A stretch of DNA of 64,000 bases from Tillandsia leiboldiana (Eukaryota > Streptophyta > Magnoliopsida > Poales > Bromeliaceae), in NCBI GenBank assembly GCA_029204045.2, contig CM055061.1, forward strand, positions 41,564,977-41,628,976, in the 5' to 3' direction. The notes beneath the pieces were generated by a model that worked only from the letters and a program-made list of their open reading frames with translations, was not told the origin of the DNA and did no database searches. Numbering within the stretch: position 1 is the first letter of the stretch; each line of letters opens with the position of its first letter. Positions 35,759-46,001 of the stretch are shown one piece after another. Made by a program: the position numbers and the translations under genes.

Positions 35759-36818
35759 CCGAAAATCTGCATTTTTGGACTTTTGCCCAAAAATTCGGGC
35801 GCCCGGTACTTCCGGGCTGCTACAGTAACGGGCCCGGCCCGTTACTGTTCATGCCCGGAAACCTCCCAGGCCGCCACGTAGCCCCCCGAACAGGCGACAG
35901 CCAATTGGGCCAACCGCGTTGCGCCACGTGGCCGAAGCAGAGGCTGACGCGTGGCACCCATGAGCGGGAAGCGCGGGTCAGCGCGCCCACGTCGCGCCCC
36001 ACGCGCGCCCACGCGCGCCTGTCGGGCACGCTTCCCGAGGTACTCACTCCCCACACCGTGGACCGCGCGCACAACACCACCCAACCCCGTGATGCCACGT
36101 GTCCACCCCTGGTCCACCGTGCACCCGCGCCACTGCGTGGACCGCGTGCACCAAGACCGGCCAATGCCAGCACGCCACGTGGCATGACCACGGTCCACCG
36201 TGCACCCCGCCAAGGTCCATGGACCGCGCCTGCTGCGCCGGCCAACCGGAGCGCGCCACGTGGCCCGCGCCCGGTGCACGTCTCCCACGGTGGACCGCGC
36301 GCCTGTGCCGCCGCCAGCCGCCGCGCTCCGCCGCCGCCGGCGCCGCTCCGGCCGCCGGAACAGTAACCCTTGCCTCGAAAAACGTGTTTTCGCATCCGGG
36401 CTCCGAAAAATTCAAGTAAATAGTCCATCTTGACCGTTTTCGCGCGCTGAATCCAAATCCGAAGTCCGATTGGCCAAATTCCACTTCTAAAATTTTCCAA
36501 AAATTTCCGGAATGTAAACTTAATCCTTTTTCATGCCGGGTCACTTTCTTGGTTCCAATAAGCGCGCACAAATCTCAATCATCCAATATGGGCTTCCTGA
36601 TAAGCAATTCTTGTTCCAATTACTCCAAAAATCTAATAACTTGGGCCCGACACGTGCACAAACACCTCCCGAAGACACTAATCCAGCAATAACCCTTAAG
36701 CGGGGATTCGGGTCCTCACAAGCCAACTGCCGCAAAAAGAAAACAAAGATGAGCAGATTTGGTGGATCTTTGGGAGAAAAGGAAAAGAGTCCGTGCAAAA
36801 GAAAATAACCAAAGAAAA

Positions 36819-36970
36819 TGAGAGAGAGCGAGAGAGAGAAGGCCCTAGAGAGAGAGAGGGAGACAGGAGGACCCCAGAGAGAGAGAGAGAGCTGATAGGA
36901 GGATCCCGGAGAGAGAGAGAGGGCGAGAGAGGAAAGTCCGAGCGGCGCAGGAGAGAGAGGGACACAGCCA
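36819..36970. repeat. Interrupted (GA)n-rich tract
   Basis: GAGAGA runs interrupted by CCC and GGATCC-containing units recurring about every 40 bp. The + frame over it (Arg-Glu repeats) is not a gene. Confidence 0.8.
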
Positions 36971-37020
36971 CTGACGCCCGGGGCTCAGGAAGTTTGAAAA
37001 TTGCGGAGAGGTCTCTGAGA

Positions 37021-37812
37021 GGTACCGTTTGGATTGGGGATAAGCGAGAATAAGTTATACCAGGAATAAGTATAAAGTTAGGATAAGCTAGGTATAATGT
37101 AAAATTGTGTTTGGTTGGGAATGAGGCTTAAACCAGGTATAAGTAAAAAAGTGTTTGATAGTGATTGAAGAATAAGGAGGAATAGAGAGTTGACTTTTAT
37201 GTTAAAAAATTAAAATATTCTTTTCTTTTTAATATTTTTTTCAAAATTAAAATTTCAAAATTTATTCAAATTTTAATATTTATTAATTTTAATTTTAATA
37301 TTTATTTTAAGTGGGAGCAAAAAAAAATAAAAAGTTAATTTTAAAATTTTAAGTAGGAGTAAAAATTTAAATTTTTAAATTTATATAAATTTTTAAAAAA
37401 TTATAAAAAAAATTGTATAAATTTTAAAATTTTAAAATTAATATTTTTTAAAACAAAAAAATAAAATTTTTAGATTTATTAAAATATAAAATTTAAAAAA
37501 TTAAAATTTATAAAATTTAAAATTTAAAATTTAAATATCTTTTTAAATTTAAAAATTGTAATTAAAAAAAAAATCAAAAGAAACATAAAAGAAGAGAAAA
37601 AAAATAAAAAAATAAAATAAAAAATCAAATTGCCCCTTCCCAAGGCTCTGATAGAGCCTTGGGAAGGAGTTTCTTAAACCGGGGGGTGTGGGAGGGGGGA
37701 TGGGATATCCCTCCCCCAAACCGGGGTTATCCCCGTTTGGGGAGATATCCCAAAGCCGTTTGGGTATAAAGGGGGATATCTCCTTTTGTACCCTTTCCAA
37801 ACGGTAGCTGAA
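37021..37812. mobile_element. Putative non-autonomous DNA transposon
   Basis: TACCGTTTGGATTGGGGATA at the left is mirrored by the complement of CCTTTCCAAACGGTAGC at the right. Inner inverted blocks such as AACCGGGG...CCCCGTTTGG lie near the right end, and the interior is very AT-rich. No convincing target duplication was found, so the class is open. Confidence 0.4.
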
Positions 37813-39260
37813 GAGATTCACAGTTCATGTGTTTTATTGTTTTATGATAGGGTTAGAAAAAAGAAAATTAAAGAAAAAGTTAATTATAATCGTCTGATAT
37901 TATGTTTTATGATATGGTTAGGAAAAAGAAAATCAAAAGAAAGTTAATTGTAATCGTCACATATTTTCTATGTTATATTTGCTTTTTATACTCATCTAAA
38001 CATTGTACTAAAATGTGACCTTTTAGCCCCTAGCCCCTCTCGAATCATCTCCTTGGCCGCTTCACCTCCCTATCATAGGGATTCTTTAAGTCCCTCCCTT
38101 GCTGCTCATGATCATTTGGTCTTCATGAACATCCTCCTGTTGGAGTGGTCGTCATGGATCCTTGGTCTCCCTGATCAATCATTTCTTCTCAATCTTTAAT
38201 ATGAAAGAAAAGAAGAAAAGTTAAGTCCACACTTCTCTTTTATTAAATAAATCGCTTTTAATTTTCGTTGGGCAAACGTAATAAATTCTTTGTAACTGGG
38301 GCTAGAGATGATCGGTAACCCCAATACCTTACCAGCCTACCATTGATCCCACTTGTCGGTAGGGACGCAAATGGAGCAGATCTAGGCTCCTTCCCATTTC
38401 TTTTGGCAAATCCAAAAAAAAATCAAAATAAATTACTTTTTATTATATATTTTATTTTTATTTATCGTAATATTTAAGACATGTCGAAATAGATGCAGTT
38501 TTTTTTGAATCAAAATAGACTAGTGTAATAGCCCACGTGATGCGACGGATAAATAATAAAAAATATATTATAAAATATTAATAAAATATACTTTTATAAA
38601 TTTTTAAATAAATTAATTTAAATATATAACCAATGTGCATGTTTAAACTCAACTGTCTAGAAACAAATAAAAATATTACATATATTTTTTTTATTGAGAG
38701 AGAGAGGATCAACCTAAAACGAGAATTGTCAATACCTTTTTCATTTCGATTTCCCTTAGGTCTTATTCTAAGCGTCCTATACTGCACCATTAGAATTTTC
38801 AGAGCGGCGGAGAAGACGGTGGAACAACTTCTTGCACTACGCCCTTGATGCGCTCCGTTTTACAGCGAGGAAGATCAGATTCGGATTGAATCAAGTTAGC
38901 CTGGATTAAAATTTAAAGAACTTGCTTGTTCTTTCCTAATTTTCAGATCTAAAAGTAGTAATTATTTATCTTTTCTTTTGTAAAAATTGTTTCAGAGAGA
39001 AAATAATCAATATTGTGAAGAAAAATATCAAAAAAGGAAAAAGAAAGAATAAAACGTAATAATTAAAAAACATATTAAAAAGTTATGAGATCCGTTGAAT
39101 AAAAATGAGATAAAAAAAAAAGTAATTAGGTTCATTGAATGAGAAGAGAAGCGAAAAAGTCATACTAAAAAGAAAAATAAAAATAAATTTTTTTTTCTAT
39201 TTCCATTAGCGGACGGGCACGGATGCTTCGCCAACCCGATGCATTTGCACTCCTACCTGT
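37813..39260. other. AT-rich intergenic DNA upstream of the cystatin gene
   Basis: No gene seen. GGTAGGGACGCAAATGGAGC (38350) and the complement of GATGCATTTGCACTCCTACC (39239) could be remnants of element termini, but they match only partly. Confidence 0.4.
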
Positions 39261-39360
39261 ATACTGTTTTCTAACTGTTGGTCGCCGCTACTTTCGAAAC
39301 CGACATTCATCGCTTCATAAGCTTACATCCGAAGCAATCTTCTCCACCGTTGGATCTCTC

Positions 39361-39400
39361 CCACGTGTCCTTTCATAGACCCATTGCCGTGCCACGTGTC
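39361..39400 (+). promoter_or_regulatory. Two ABRE/G-box elements in the cystatin promoter
   Basis: CCACGTGTCC (39361-39370) and GCCACGTGTC (39391-39400) each contain ACGTGTC, the core bound by ABA-responsive bZIP factors. They lie about 110-150 bp upstream of the ATG. Paired copies are the arrangement usually needed for ABA response. A GA-rich tract (39471-39496) sits just before the start. ABA or stress control is inferred. Confidence 0.55.
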
Positions 39401-39507
39401 ACGCGGAGGAAGAGCCAAAATGCTCTTTCTAGTTTTTTTTTAGCGAGGGAAAAGAGGAGAGAGATGTGAGAGGGAGAGAGAGAGAGAGAGAGAGGAGAGG
39501 AGGATAA

Positions 39508-39750
39508 ATGGAGCGGAGGGTGTGTTATTCTTATTCCGCCGTTCTTGTTCTCGTGCTATCGTCGTTGTTGCTCGTCTCAAATCGGTCGCTAGGGTTTCGC
39601 GGAGGAGACGAAGGAGAAGCAGAAGGGGAAGGAGAGGGCGCGATCGCCATGGCCACGTTGGGAGGAGTTCGCGAATCGGAGGGCGCCGAGAACAGCGTCG
39701 AGGTCGAGGAGCTCGCTCGATTCGCCGTGGAGGAGCACAACAAGAAGGAG
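39508..39750 (+). CDS. Cystatin exon 1
   Basis: It encodes residues 1-81. The following bases are GAG|GCGAGC, so the junction that preserves homology uses a GC donor. A GT donor after 39822 would add 24 residues that homologues lack. Confidence 0.8.
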
Positions 39751-42700
39751 GCGAGCCCTTTCCCCTCTTATCTCTCTCTCCCTCTCTCTCTCTCTGGCGA
39801 TATATATCTCGATTTGTTTCGAGTATTTGCTTTGAGGATTTTGACCTTGGGATGTGTCGCGATCTAGGGATTTGATTCTTTGTAATGCTCGCGATCGTAC
39901 ACGAAACCCTAGTTTTCGTGTAGTTTTCTAGGGTTTTAGTTGATATTTTAGGCTTTGTGCGATTGAAGTGTAGTGGATCGTTCTAAGAACGACATCTGAG
40001 ATCTCTAATCATGCAGGTTTTGTTGTGGAATCATGTTGATTCATGCTTATGTTTTGATTTAACTTGAAAATTTTATCTATCCCAGATATTTTGCATTTTG
40101 CACATAACCCTAAAATAAAAAAAAATTACATTTTATGCCCAAATGATGAAGTAATTGCACCGAGGAAGAGGCGTCAACATGACCACCTTCGGATGCAATT
40201 ATTATATGATTTAGGAGAATAAGATTCATATTTTCAGGATTGCGTACAAATCACGTAATATATGTATGGGTATAACTGATCTTAGCCTTGATTTAATTTG
40301 ATTTGGCTTTCAATATTTGCTCTGTATTATGCAGAATGCCCTTCTTGAGTTCGCCCGTGTGGTCAAGGCGAAAGAGCAGGTGGTTGCAGGAACGCTTCAC
40401 CACCTGACATTGGAAGTGGTCGATGCTGGGAAGAAGAAGCTCTACGAGGCGAAAGTGTGGGTGAAGCCATGGCTTAACTTCAAGGAGCTTCAGGAGTTTA
40501 GGCATGCAGGCGATTCGCCCTCTTTCACCACTGCTGATCTTGGTGCTAAGCGAGGTAATATGACCTTCCCTTACCTTGATGCCCTAATTTCATATTCATA
40601 TATAATGGGACTCTTATAAAGGGGTCTTTTATATATTAGGCTTGTTTGCTGAATGTTCGAGTGTTAGGCTATTTAGCTAGCAAATTTTGGTTTCCGCCAG
40701 TTGATTGTTAGACAAGTAGCACTGATTGTCCTTCCTACGAAGTCTTAGGCATTTCCTTCCTTTGTGACGAGGACCAGATATTACTTGGGAGTAAGTTGTC
40801 CTGAGATTATTGCTTGTACTCTTTATGAATTCAGCTAAACCCTAAATTAGGTTTTGAGTTTGACAAAAATTCTGGTTAATATGAAATAAAGCAGCAGAAT
40901 ACTGCTTAGGATTCCAACCCGACTAAATTGACCCAATTGTTTTCTACAGGTTTGAGGTCCGTCTGGATGCAGTAGTTGCATCCAATTGTCCTACTTGCTC
41001 CAGTGTATTTAAGTAGCTTTTGATTCTAAGCGCAAAGTCAGAATATGATGTGAATTTAATTATGTGATAGTGACAAGATTATAAACATCTGTAGAAATGG
41101 GGCACAAAAACTTCATACGGATTCTAATGTTTATTCTTAGAGATTCTAATGCTTTGTCTAAGATACATTAGCTATATTTCAAATTGATAGTGCCAGCTCC
41201 ATTTGCCATCAAAAACTTAATTGTGCGACAAAACTTTGGACCGTCAGAAACATAAATAGCTAATTTACTCGAGAATGATCAATATATATCAGCATTTGCG
41301 GCTATTTTCTCACACGTTCACCGGTCACAAACATGGTGTATAAATTATTTTTACAGGCTGGTCGAACTAGTACGATCTTTCCCTAATTATGCTACAATGG
41401 GCCCCACCTTTCGTGATGTGTGTTTCTAGTGTGTATAAACAATTGCCAGTCTTTCAAAAGCTTCAACTAAGTGGTAGTTGTATGTGGATAGGTCGGAATG
41501 ATTAGATATGCTGTGCAGGCCCTGCAGGGTCATATCATATGTTGAAGATACATGTTTTTCTTTTATTTTTTTACATTTTGCATCTTAGGATTGTTAATCT
41601 TTTTCCAATATAATGCTGAATATGTCTTACCACTCAAATGCTACTTTCAACGCCTTTCCCTAGTACTGTATTCGTGGTGTCACCAATGATTTGCGATGAA
41701 AAAAAATTACCAATGCTAAATAGTCGTTTTCTTTTTTTTCTTGGGTTGGGAGGGAACCCATCCCTCTCAGATGGAGTGTTTGTCTGACCTTAATTGAGCT
41801 TGATTATAAAAGGATAGCATAGGGAACGATAAATAGTCTTTAGGTTATCTTTGTTATAATTGAACTAGAGCTTGGATGAGCTTGTTCTAATTTAATCTAT
41901 TGTTGAGATTGTAACAAGCAGCTTCTTTGAGGAATTATTTTTGTTCGGCAGAGATCTTTATGTGGACGCCTTTATCTAATATTTGCCTTTATCTAATATT
42001 TATCAGTTTTTGAAAAGGCGTGCCTGAGGCATGCGCCTCGGTGCCTGGGCGCGAGTCGCAGGCCTCAACACCTCAGAGGCATGAGGCACGGGCCTCAGAC
42101 ATGTCTCGTGATATTTAAATTTAATGGATCTAGAGTTTGAATTTTCGGGTCTTAAATTTTTTCAATATATATTCTAAAATGTTAAGAGATTGAAAAATTT
42201 TCTAATGTGAACATTTTCTTTCTTTTTTTTTTTTGGTCATTCTCTCTTCCCCCAATGGCCCCAATGGCAACAAGACAGTAAGCGTTTTTAAGTTGAAAGT
42301 TAAAACATATTTTTTTTTCTTTTTAGTTTGAGAACATTTATATATGTGTTTTTTTTACTTTTTTATGATTATTTTGTTTTTGTATGGCTATTAAAATATC
42401 AATTTAAATTAGGCTTGTTAAAAGTGTTTTATTTTTATTAGAAGTGCGCCTCCCCTCTCGCAGTGCGCCTCGCCCCTATACTCCAAAAGGCCTTTGCGTC
42501 TTTTTGCGCTTCGCGTCTTTTCAAACGCTGATATTTATCAGTGCATCTAAAATATGTTTTATGAAGATGTTAATAATACGCTGCGAGGAATGCATTTAGA
42601 CTTATAGCTGTAATAATCCTAGGTTAAGTCAAGATCTATCTTCACTGGGTCACAAGTGAAGCCAATAAAATCCTAGATAATGAATATAGTTTCAGGTACA

Positions 42701-43205
42701 ACCACATGCGGATAGAGGAACATAGCAATGTTGAAGCTGTATTTAACTCTACTTAAAGCTTGTCTCTTGCTCCATTATATAATGGCTCCCACAACAATAA
42801 TAAGCTTGCCATGTGCTTCATATAGATGGGCATGAATCTGGGTGGCGTGATATCCCAGCACATGATCCTGTGGTCAAGGATGCAGCAAACCACGCAGTCA
42901 AGACCATCCAGCAGAGGTCTAACTCCCTGACCCCGTATGAGCTGCTTGAAATCCTTCATGCAAAGGCCGAGGTATATTTTATGCTTTTTTGGGCTTTGTT
43001 TCTAGTTTAAGCTATTGAGGCTCAGATTATCATAGAGTATCTTGATTCGCAGGTGATGGAGGAGCTTGCTAAGTTTGACTTGCTTCTAAAACTGAAGAGA
43101 GGAAACAAGGAGGAGAAGTTCAAGGTAGAGGTACACAAGAAGCTAGAAGGTACTTTTAATTTGAACCACGTGCAGCAGGAGCATTCAGACTCTACGAGTC
43201 AGTGA
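39508..43205 (+). CDS. Phytocystatin with C-terminal extension (cysteine proteinase inhibitor)
   Basis: It inhibits papain-like (C1A) proteases; long forms also inhibit legumains. Exons are 39508-39750, 40335-40554, 42826-42971 and 43053-43205 (762 nt, 253 residues plus stop, all phases consistent). A hydrophobic N-terminus (residues 1-29) looks like a signal peptide. Then come the N-terminal GG (52-53), the plant LARFAVEEHN signature (69-78), the QVVAG papain-binding loop (96-100) and the PW of the second hairpin (126-127). The extension carries SNSL (186-189), the motif tied to legumain inhibition, and the length fits the 23-kDa class. Intron 1 would begin GC rather than GT if the conserved HNKK-x-NALLEF join is kept. 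Intron 2 contains a MITE. AATAAA at 43279 may direct polyadenylation. The gene is convergent with the P450. Confidence 0.93.
40335..40554 (+). CDS. Cystatin exon 2
   Basis: It encodes the inhibitor core from NALLEF to GAKRG. Acceptor ATGCAG, donor GTAATA. Confidence 0.93.
42004..42530. mobile_element. hAT-type MITE in cystatin intron 2
   Basis: The terminal inverted repeats are CAGTTTTTGAAAAGGCG on the left and CAGCGTTTGAAAAGACGCG (complement) on the right. A perfect 8-bp duplication ATATTTAT (41996-42003, 42531-42538) is flanking. Both are typical of hAT elements. The 527-bp interior has GCCTGAGGCATG-rich inverted segments and no coding capacity. Confidence 0.92.
42826..42971 (+). CDS. Cystatin exon 3
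   Basis: It encodes DGHESGWRDIPAHDPVV through the SNSL-containing extension to HAKAE. Acceptor TATAG, donor GTATAT. Confidence 0.93.
43053..43205 (+). CDS. Cystatin exon 4
   Basis: It encodes VMEELAKFDLLLKLKRG to the stop at 43203-43205. Acceptor TTCGCAG. Confidence 0.93.
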   Translation: MMEELAKFDLLLKLKRGNKEEKFKVEVHKKLEGTFNLNHVQQEHSDSTSQ

Positions 43206-43278
43206 GCCGGAGCAGGGATTGTTGGGCTAGTTCTATCTGGTGTAGTAGAAAACGCTTTCGACTTGTTGCTAATTAACT

Positions 43279-43284
43279 AATAAA
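43279..43284 (+). terminator. Cystatin polyadenylation signal (AATAAA)
   Basis: AATAAA lies 74 bp past the stop codon; no downstream mapping is possible here. Confidence 0.5.
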
Positions 43285-43289
43285 ATGTA

Positions 43290-45890
43290 CGCTCACTTTA
43301 CCTGTGTATGGTGACATAAGCTTTGAAATGGTTTGCTTCTCTTCTACCTAAGAATCTGTAATAATTGTGTTAATGTATATGCATTTGCGATGCGAGTGGC
43401 GCTTGTTTTGTTTTGGTTTGTTCATTCCGTAAAGGGGAGTGTTTACCCACTTAATCTGAAGTGGGCAATGGTTCGCTTCTCATTTTATGGGTGGGGATCG
43501 GTGCTGTTTACTTTGTTGGTGTTGGCTTTTACATGCTTCCTTCCTAGTTGTAGAATTGAGCTTGGTATATCATCCTGTTGGCTAGCAGATGTGTTAGTTC
43601 AACATGTTTCATTTGTGTGGTCAGAACTGCATAGCACGGAAACCTTTGTACAGCCCCTGTTCATAATACGGTGAATGGTGTCTCCATTCAGAATATATTT
43701 AGTGGCCTCTCTTTTTTTTTCTTTTTTTTTTCTTTTTCCTTAACTTTAGTATTGAGATCAGTGACTCCCGTAGCAGGCAGGCAGGCAACGAAACATTTTA
43801 TTTCCTAGTGCCAATGTTTTACTAGTTGGCGGCGGAGGTACGATAATAACAAATCTTTCAATTGTTAATCTATTCCATTTGCACTCGTCTTTCGCATTCA
43901 ATGTGATACAGGATCAGCTTAGACTTAAAATTTAATTTACAAAAGACCGGTAACTGATTGTGTTGACAATATAAGGTCACCTTACCAATCTTCCCTTTTC
44001 AGCAGGACACAGCTTAACGGCCAACCAGCTTAACGGCTAACCAAGTCAGGCCGTATTAGCAAGACGGTTGCGTCCATCCATCGGAGACGATCTCATAAAA
44101 TTCCAAGCAGGAAGGATGGAAGCACTAGAAGAAGGATGGAAGCACTAGAAGAGAGAACATCGTTCAGATTACTGCCTCTTTTCTTGACCATTGGTATTTT
44201 TATTGAGTCTCACAGAAAACATATTAAGAAGAATTTAAGATATTGGTTCCGTTTCTACTGTTACGTACATTTCGATCGAAAATAATTTTTTTTTCGCATT
44301 GCTGGAATAATCATTAAAGTCTTTGTTGAGTCTCTTGAAACCGAGGCGGCTAGTTCCAATCTGAGCATATAGATCCATAAATGAGTTATCAATTTTCGCT
44401 CCACCTTTTCAACTTATTTTTAATTTTCAAAAAAGAAAAATAAATTTTTGATACCATCCGCCCATTTGCTCGTTAGAAGAAAATTTACCAATATCTACAT
44501 TCCTAGGGTTAAAGACAAAATCTTCCTTTCTGCATTTAAAATTAGAGTAGAATAGAGCTGAATGCGGCTTACTAAGTGAGAAGGCTCCAAGCAGCCAAAT
44601 TACGCAGACAAAGGGAGCTTGCTCGTCTTCCATGCGGGGCTCTCTTTCACTGGGAATGAATAGTGCTTCGATCATGCGATCGGATCTAGTCGATCAGATT
44701 TGAGTAGGAGGTCTTGAACTCGAGTTTGTGAGACACTCTTTGTTGCCACCCTAGCTCTTTACTTTAAGCCTTTTTATTGCCCTAATTCGAAAAGGCTGCT
44801 TCTTCTTTCTTTTACTTTTCCGGCAAGCTTACATCATTCATTTTGACAACTTTCGAACATGCCTTTTTCGAAATGGTCATCATCGTCTATTCTTCCCCAA
44901 TTTCCTTTTTCAGGAATGTTTCTCCAAGCCAAGGCTGCATGGATATTCATACGGAGGCAAATTTTCACGGGAGAAGCACAGTGAGAAGCTTCTGCTTCCT
45001 CGGCATAGAATTTTATAGCCATTTTGATGCATCACTAGCGGAGATCCAATGCGCTTTTAGGCTTTCATGTTGCATTTGGAAAATATATTCCTAAGCATGG
45101 CCTGGCCTTCATCATCCTCAACGAGTAACTACCGTCGGCAGCAAATCTTTGTAGCTTGGGTCCTCGATAGTACATTGTGCAGAAAGTTTTGATTTTCCAT
45201 AAGAGTTAGTCATTGCAATAGGAAATAGCAAAGCATGCAACCTCTCATTAATAGAACATTACGCTCTCAGGATGATATAGTAAATCTAGATGACACAATA
45301 ATAGCACCTAATGACACCGATGAAAACGGAACTTACAATCTACATCATCCAGAGAGATTAAATATATGATATGCCTTATCATTTTTCAGGGTTAAATGCA
45401 AAAGATGATGTATCCGTGAAACTAAACTGCATTGTAATGCAATAAACCAGAAGAAAAAGGAAACCAGCATGATATCATATGATTATATTCAAATCGGAGC
45501 AAACAATACGGAGCCACCACGGCATGCATGTTTTTCATACAACTTCGATCACAATCAGCACACAGTATAGTATGATTACACAAACTCCCATGGAGGGGGG
45601 AAAAAAAATAAAAAATAAAATAAATAAAGTTCAATAAAACAGCAAAATAATGCACACAACTCCCACCAACAGCTCACAAGCTCTCAAACATCCAAACTTA
45701 AGATCTGGTAAAGATCACTGGAGCTGTCAAAAACTGGGAGGAAAAATGACTTTCAACCCTGTAAAATTCACTTCTTCCAACGTTAACATCTCAAATCGAG
45801 TTGTTATTCTGTTCATATCCTGAGTCTTCAGTGCCAGGAAAAAAAAAAAAGAAGGAAAACAGAGCAAACCTGTATTGGTAAATGTGTTTC
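43290..45890. other. Intergenic DNA between convergent cystatin and P450 genes
   Basis: No gene recognised. It contains a small tandem doublet (GAAGGATGGAAGCACTAGAA, 44112 and 44132) and a CAGCTTAACGG doublet near 44010-44040. The terminal part must hold the 3' UTRs of both neighbours. Confidence 0.5.
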
Positions 45891-46001
45891 TTATTGTTCA
45901 GATCTCCTCGTTAAGACAATCTTTGGACTGGGAATTAGTTGAAGAATACAGTCATCCATCGTTGGCTTCGGCTCATCTGAAACACCTGGTTGAAGTCTTA
46001 T
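45891..46001 (-). CDS. P450 exon 7
   Basis: Encodes IRLQPGVSDEPKP to RRSEQ and the TAA stop at 45891-45893. Confidence 0.9.
   Translation of the reverse strand: MRLQPGVSDEPKPTMDDCILQLIPSPKIVLTRRSEQ

Larger units (their letters stand above)
32832..36720 (-). mobile_element. Giant LTR-type insertion (probable solo LTR, 3889 bp)
   Basis: A perfect 5-bp duplication AGCCA (32827-32831, 36721-36725) brackets sequence that on the - strand starts TGTGAGGACCCGAATCC and ends CCCCGGGGCGTGACA. The end matches that of the 26784-30931 insertion, so the two are related. No coding domains, primer site or polypurine pair were found. A - strand TATAAATAG (complement of 35746-35754) about 965 bp into the LTR is a plausible promoter. 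A 38-bp tandem array lies at 33600-33751. The GC-rich 35850-36360 part gives several spurious open frames. Confidence 0.87.

Noticed and set aside
35850..36571. Overlapping frames on both strands in GC-rich DNA
   Set aside because: They lie inside the giant LTR, have no domains, and are open only because stops are rare at this base composition.
38340..39260. Possible DNA transposon bounded by GGTAGG...GCAAATG inverted ends
   Set aside because: The end similarity is short and imperfect and no target duplication was found.
44427..45094. Possible organelle-derived insert or small gene between cystatin and P450
   Set aside because: Composition differs slightly from the surroundings, but no recognisable organellar gene or protein domain could be read.
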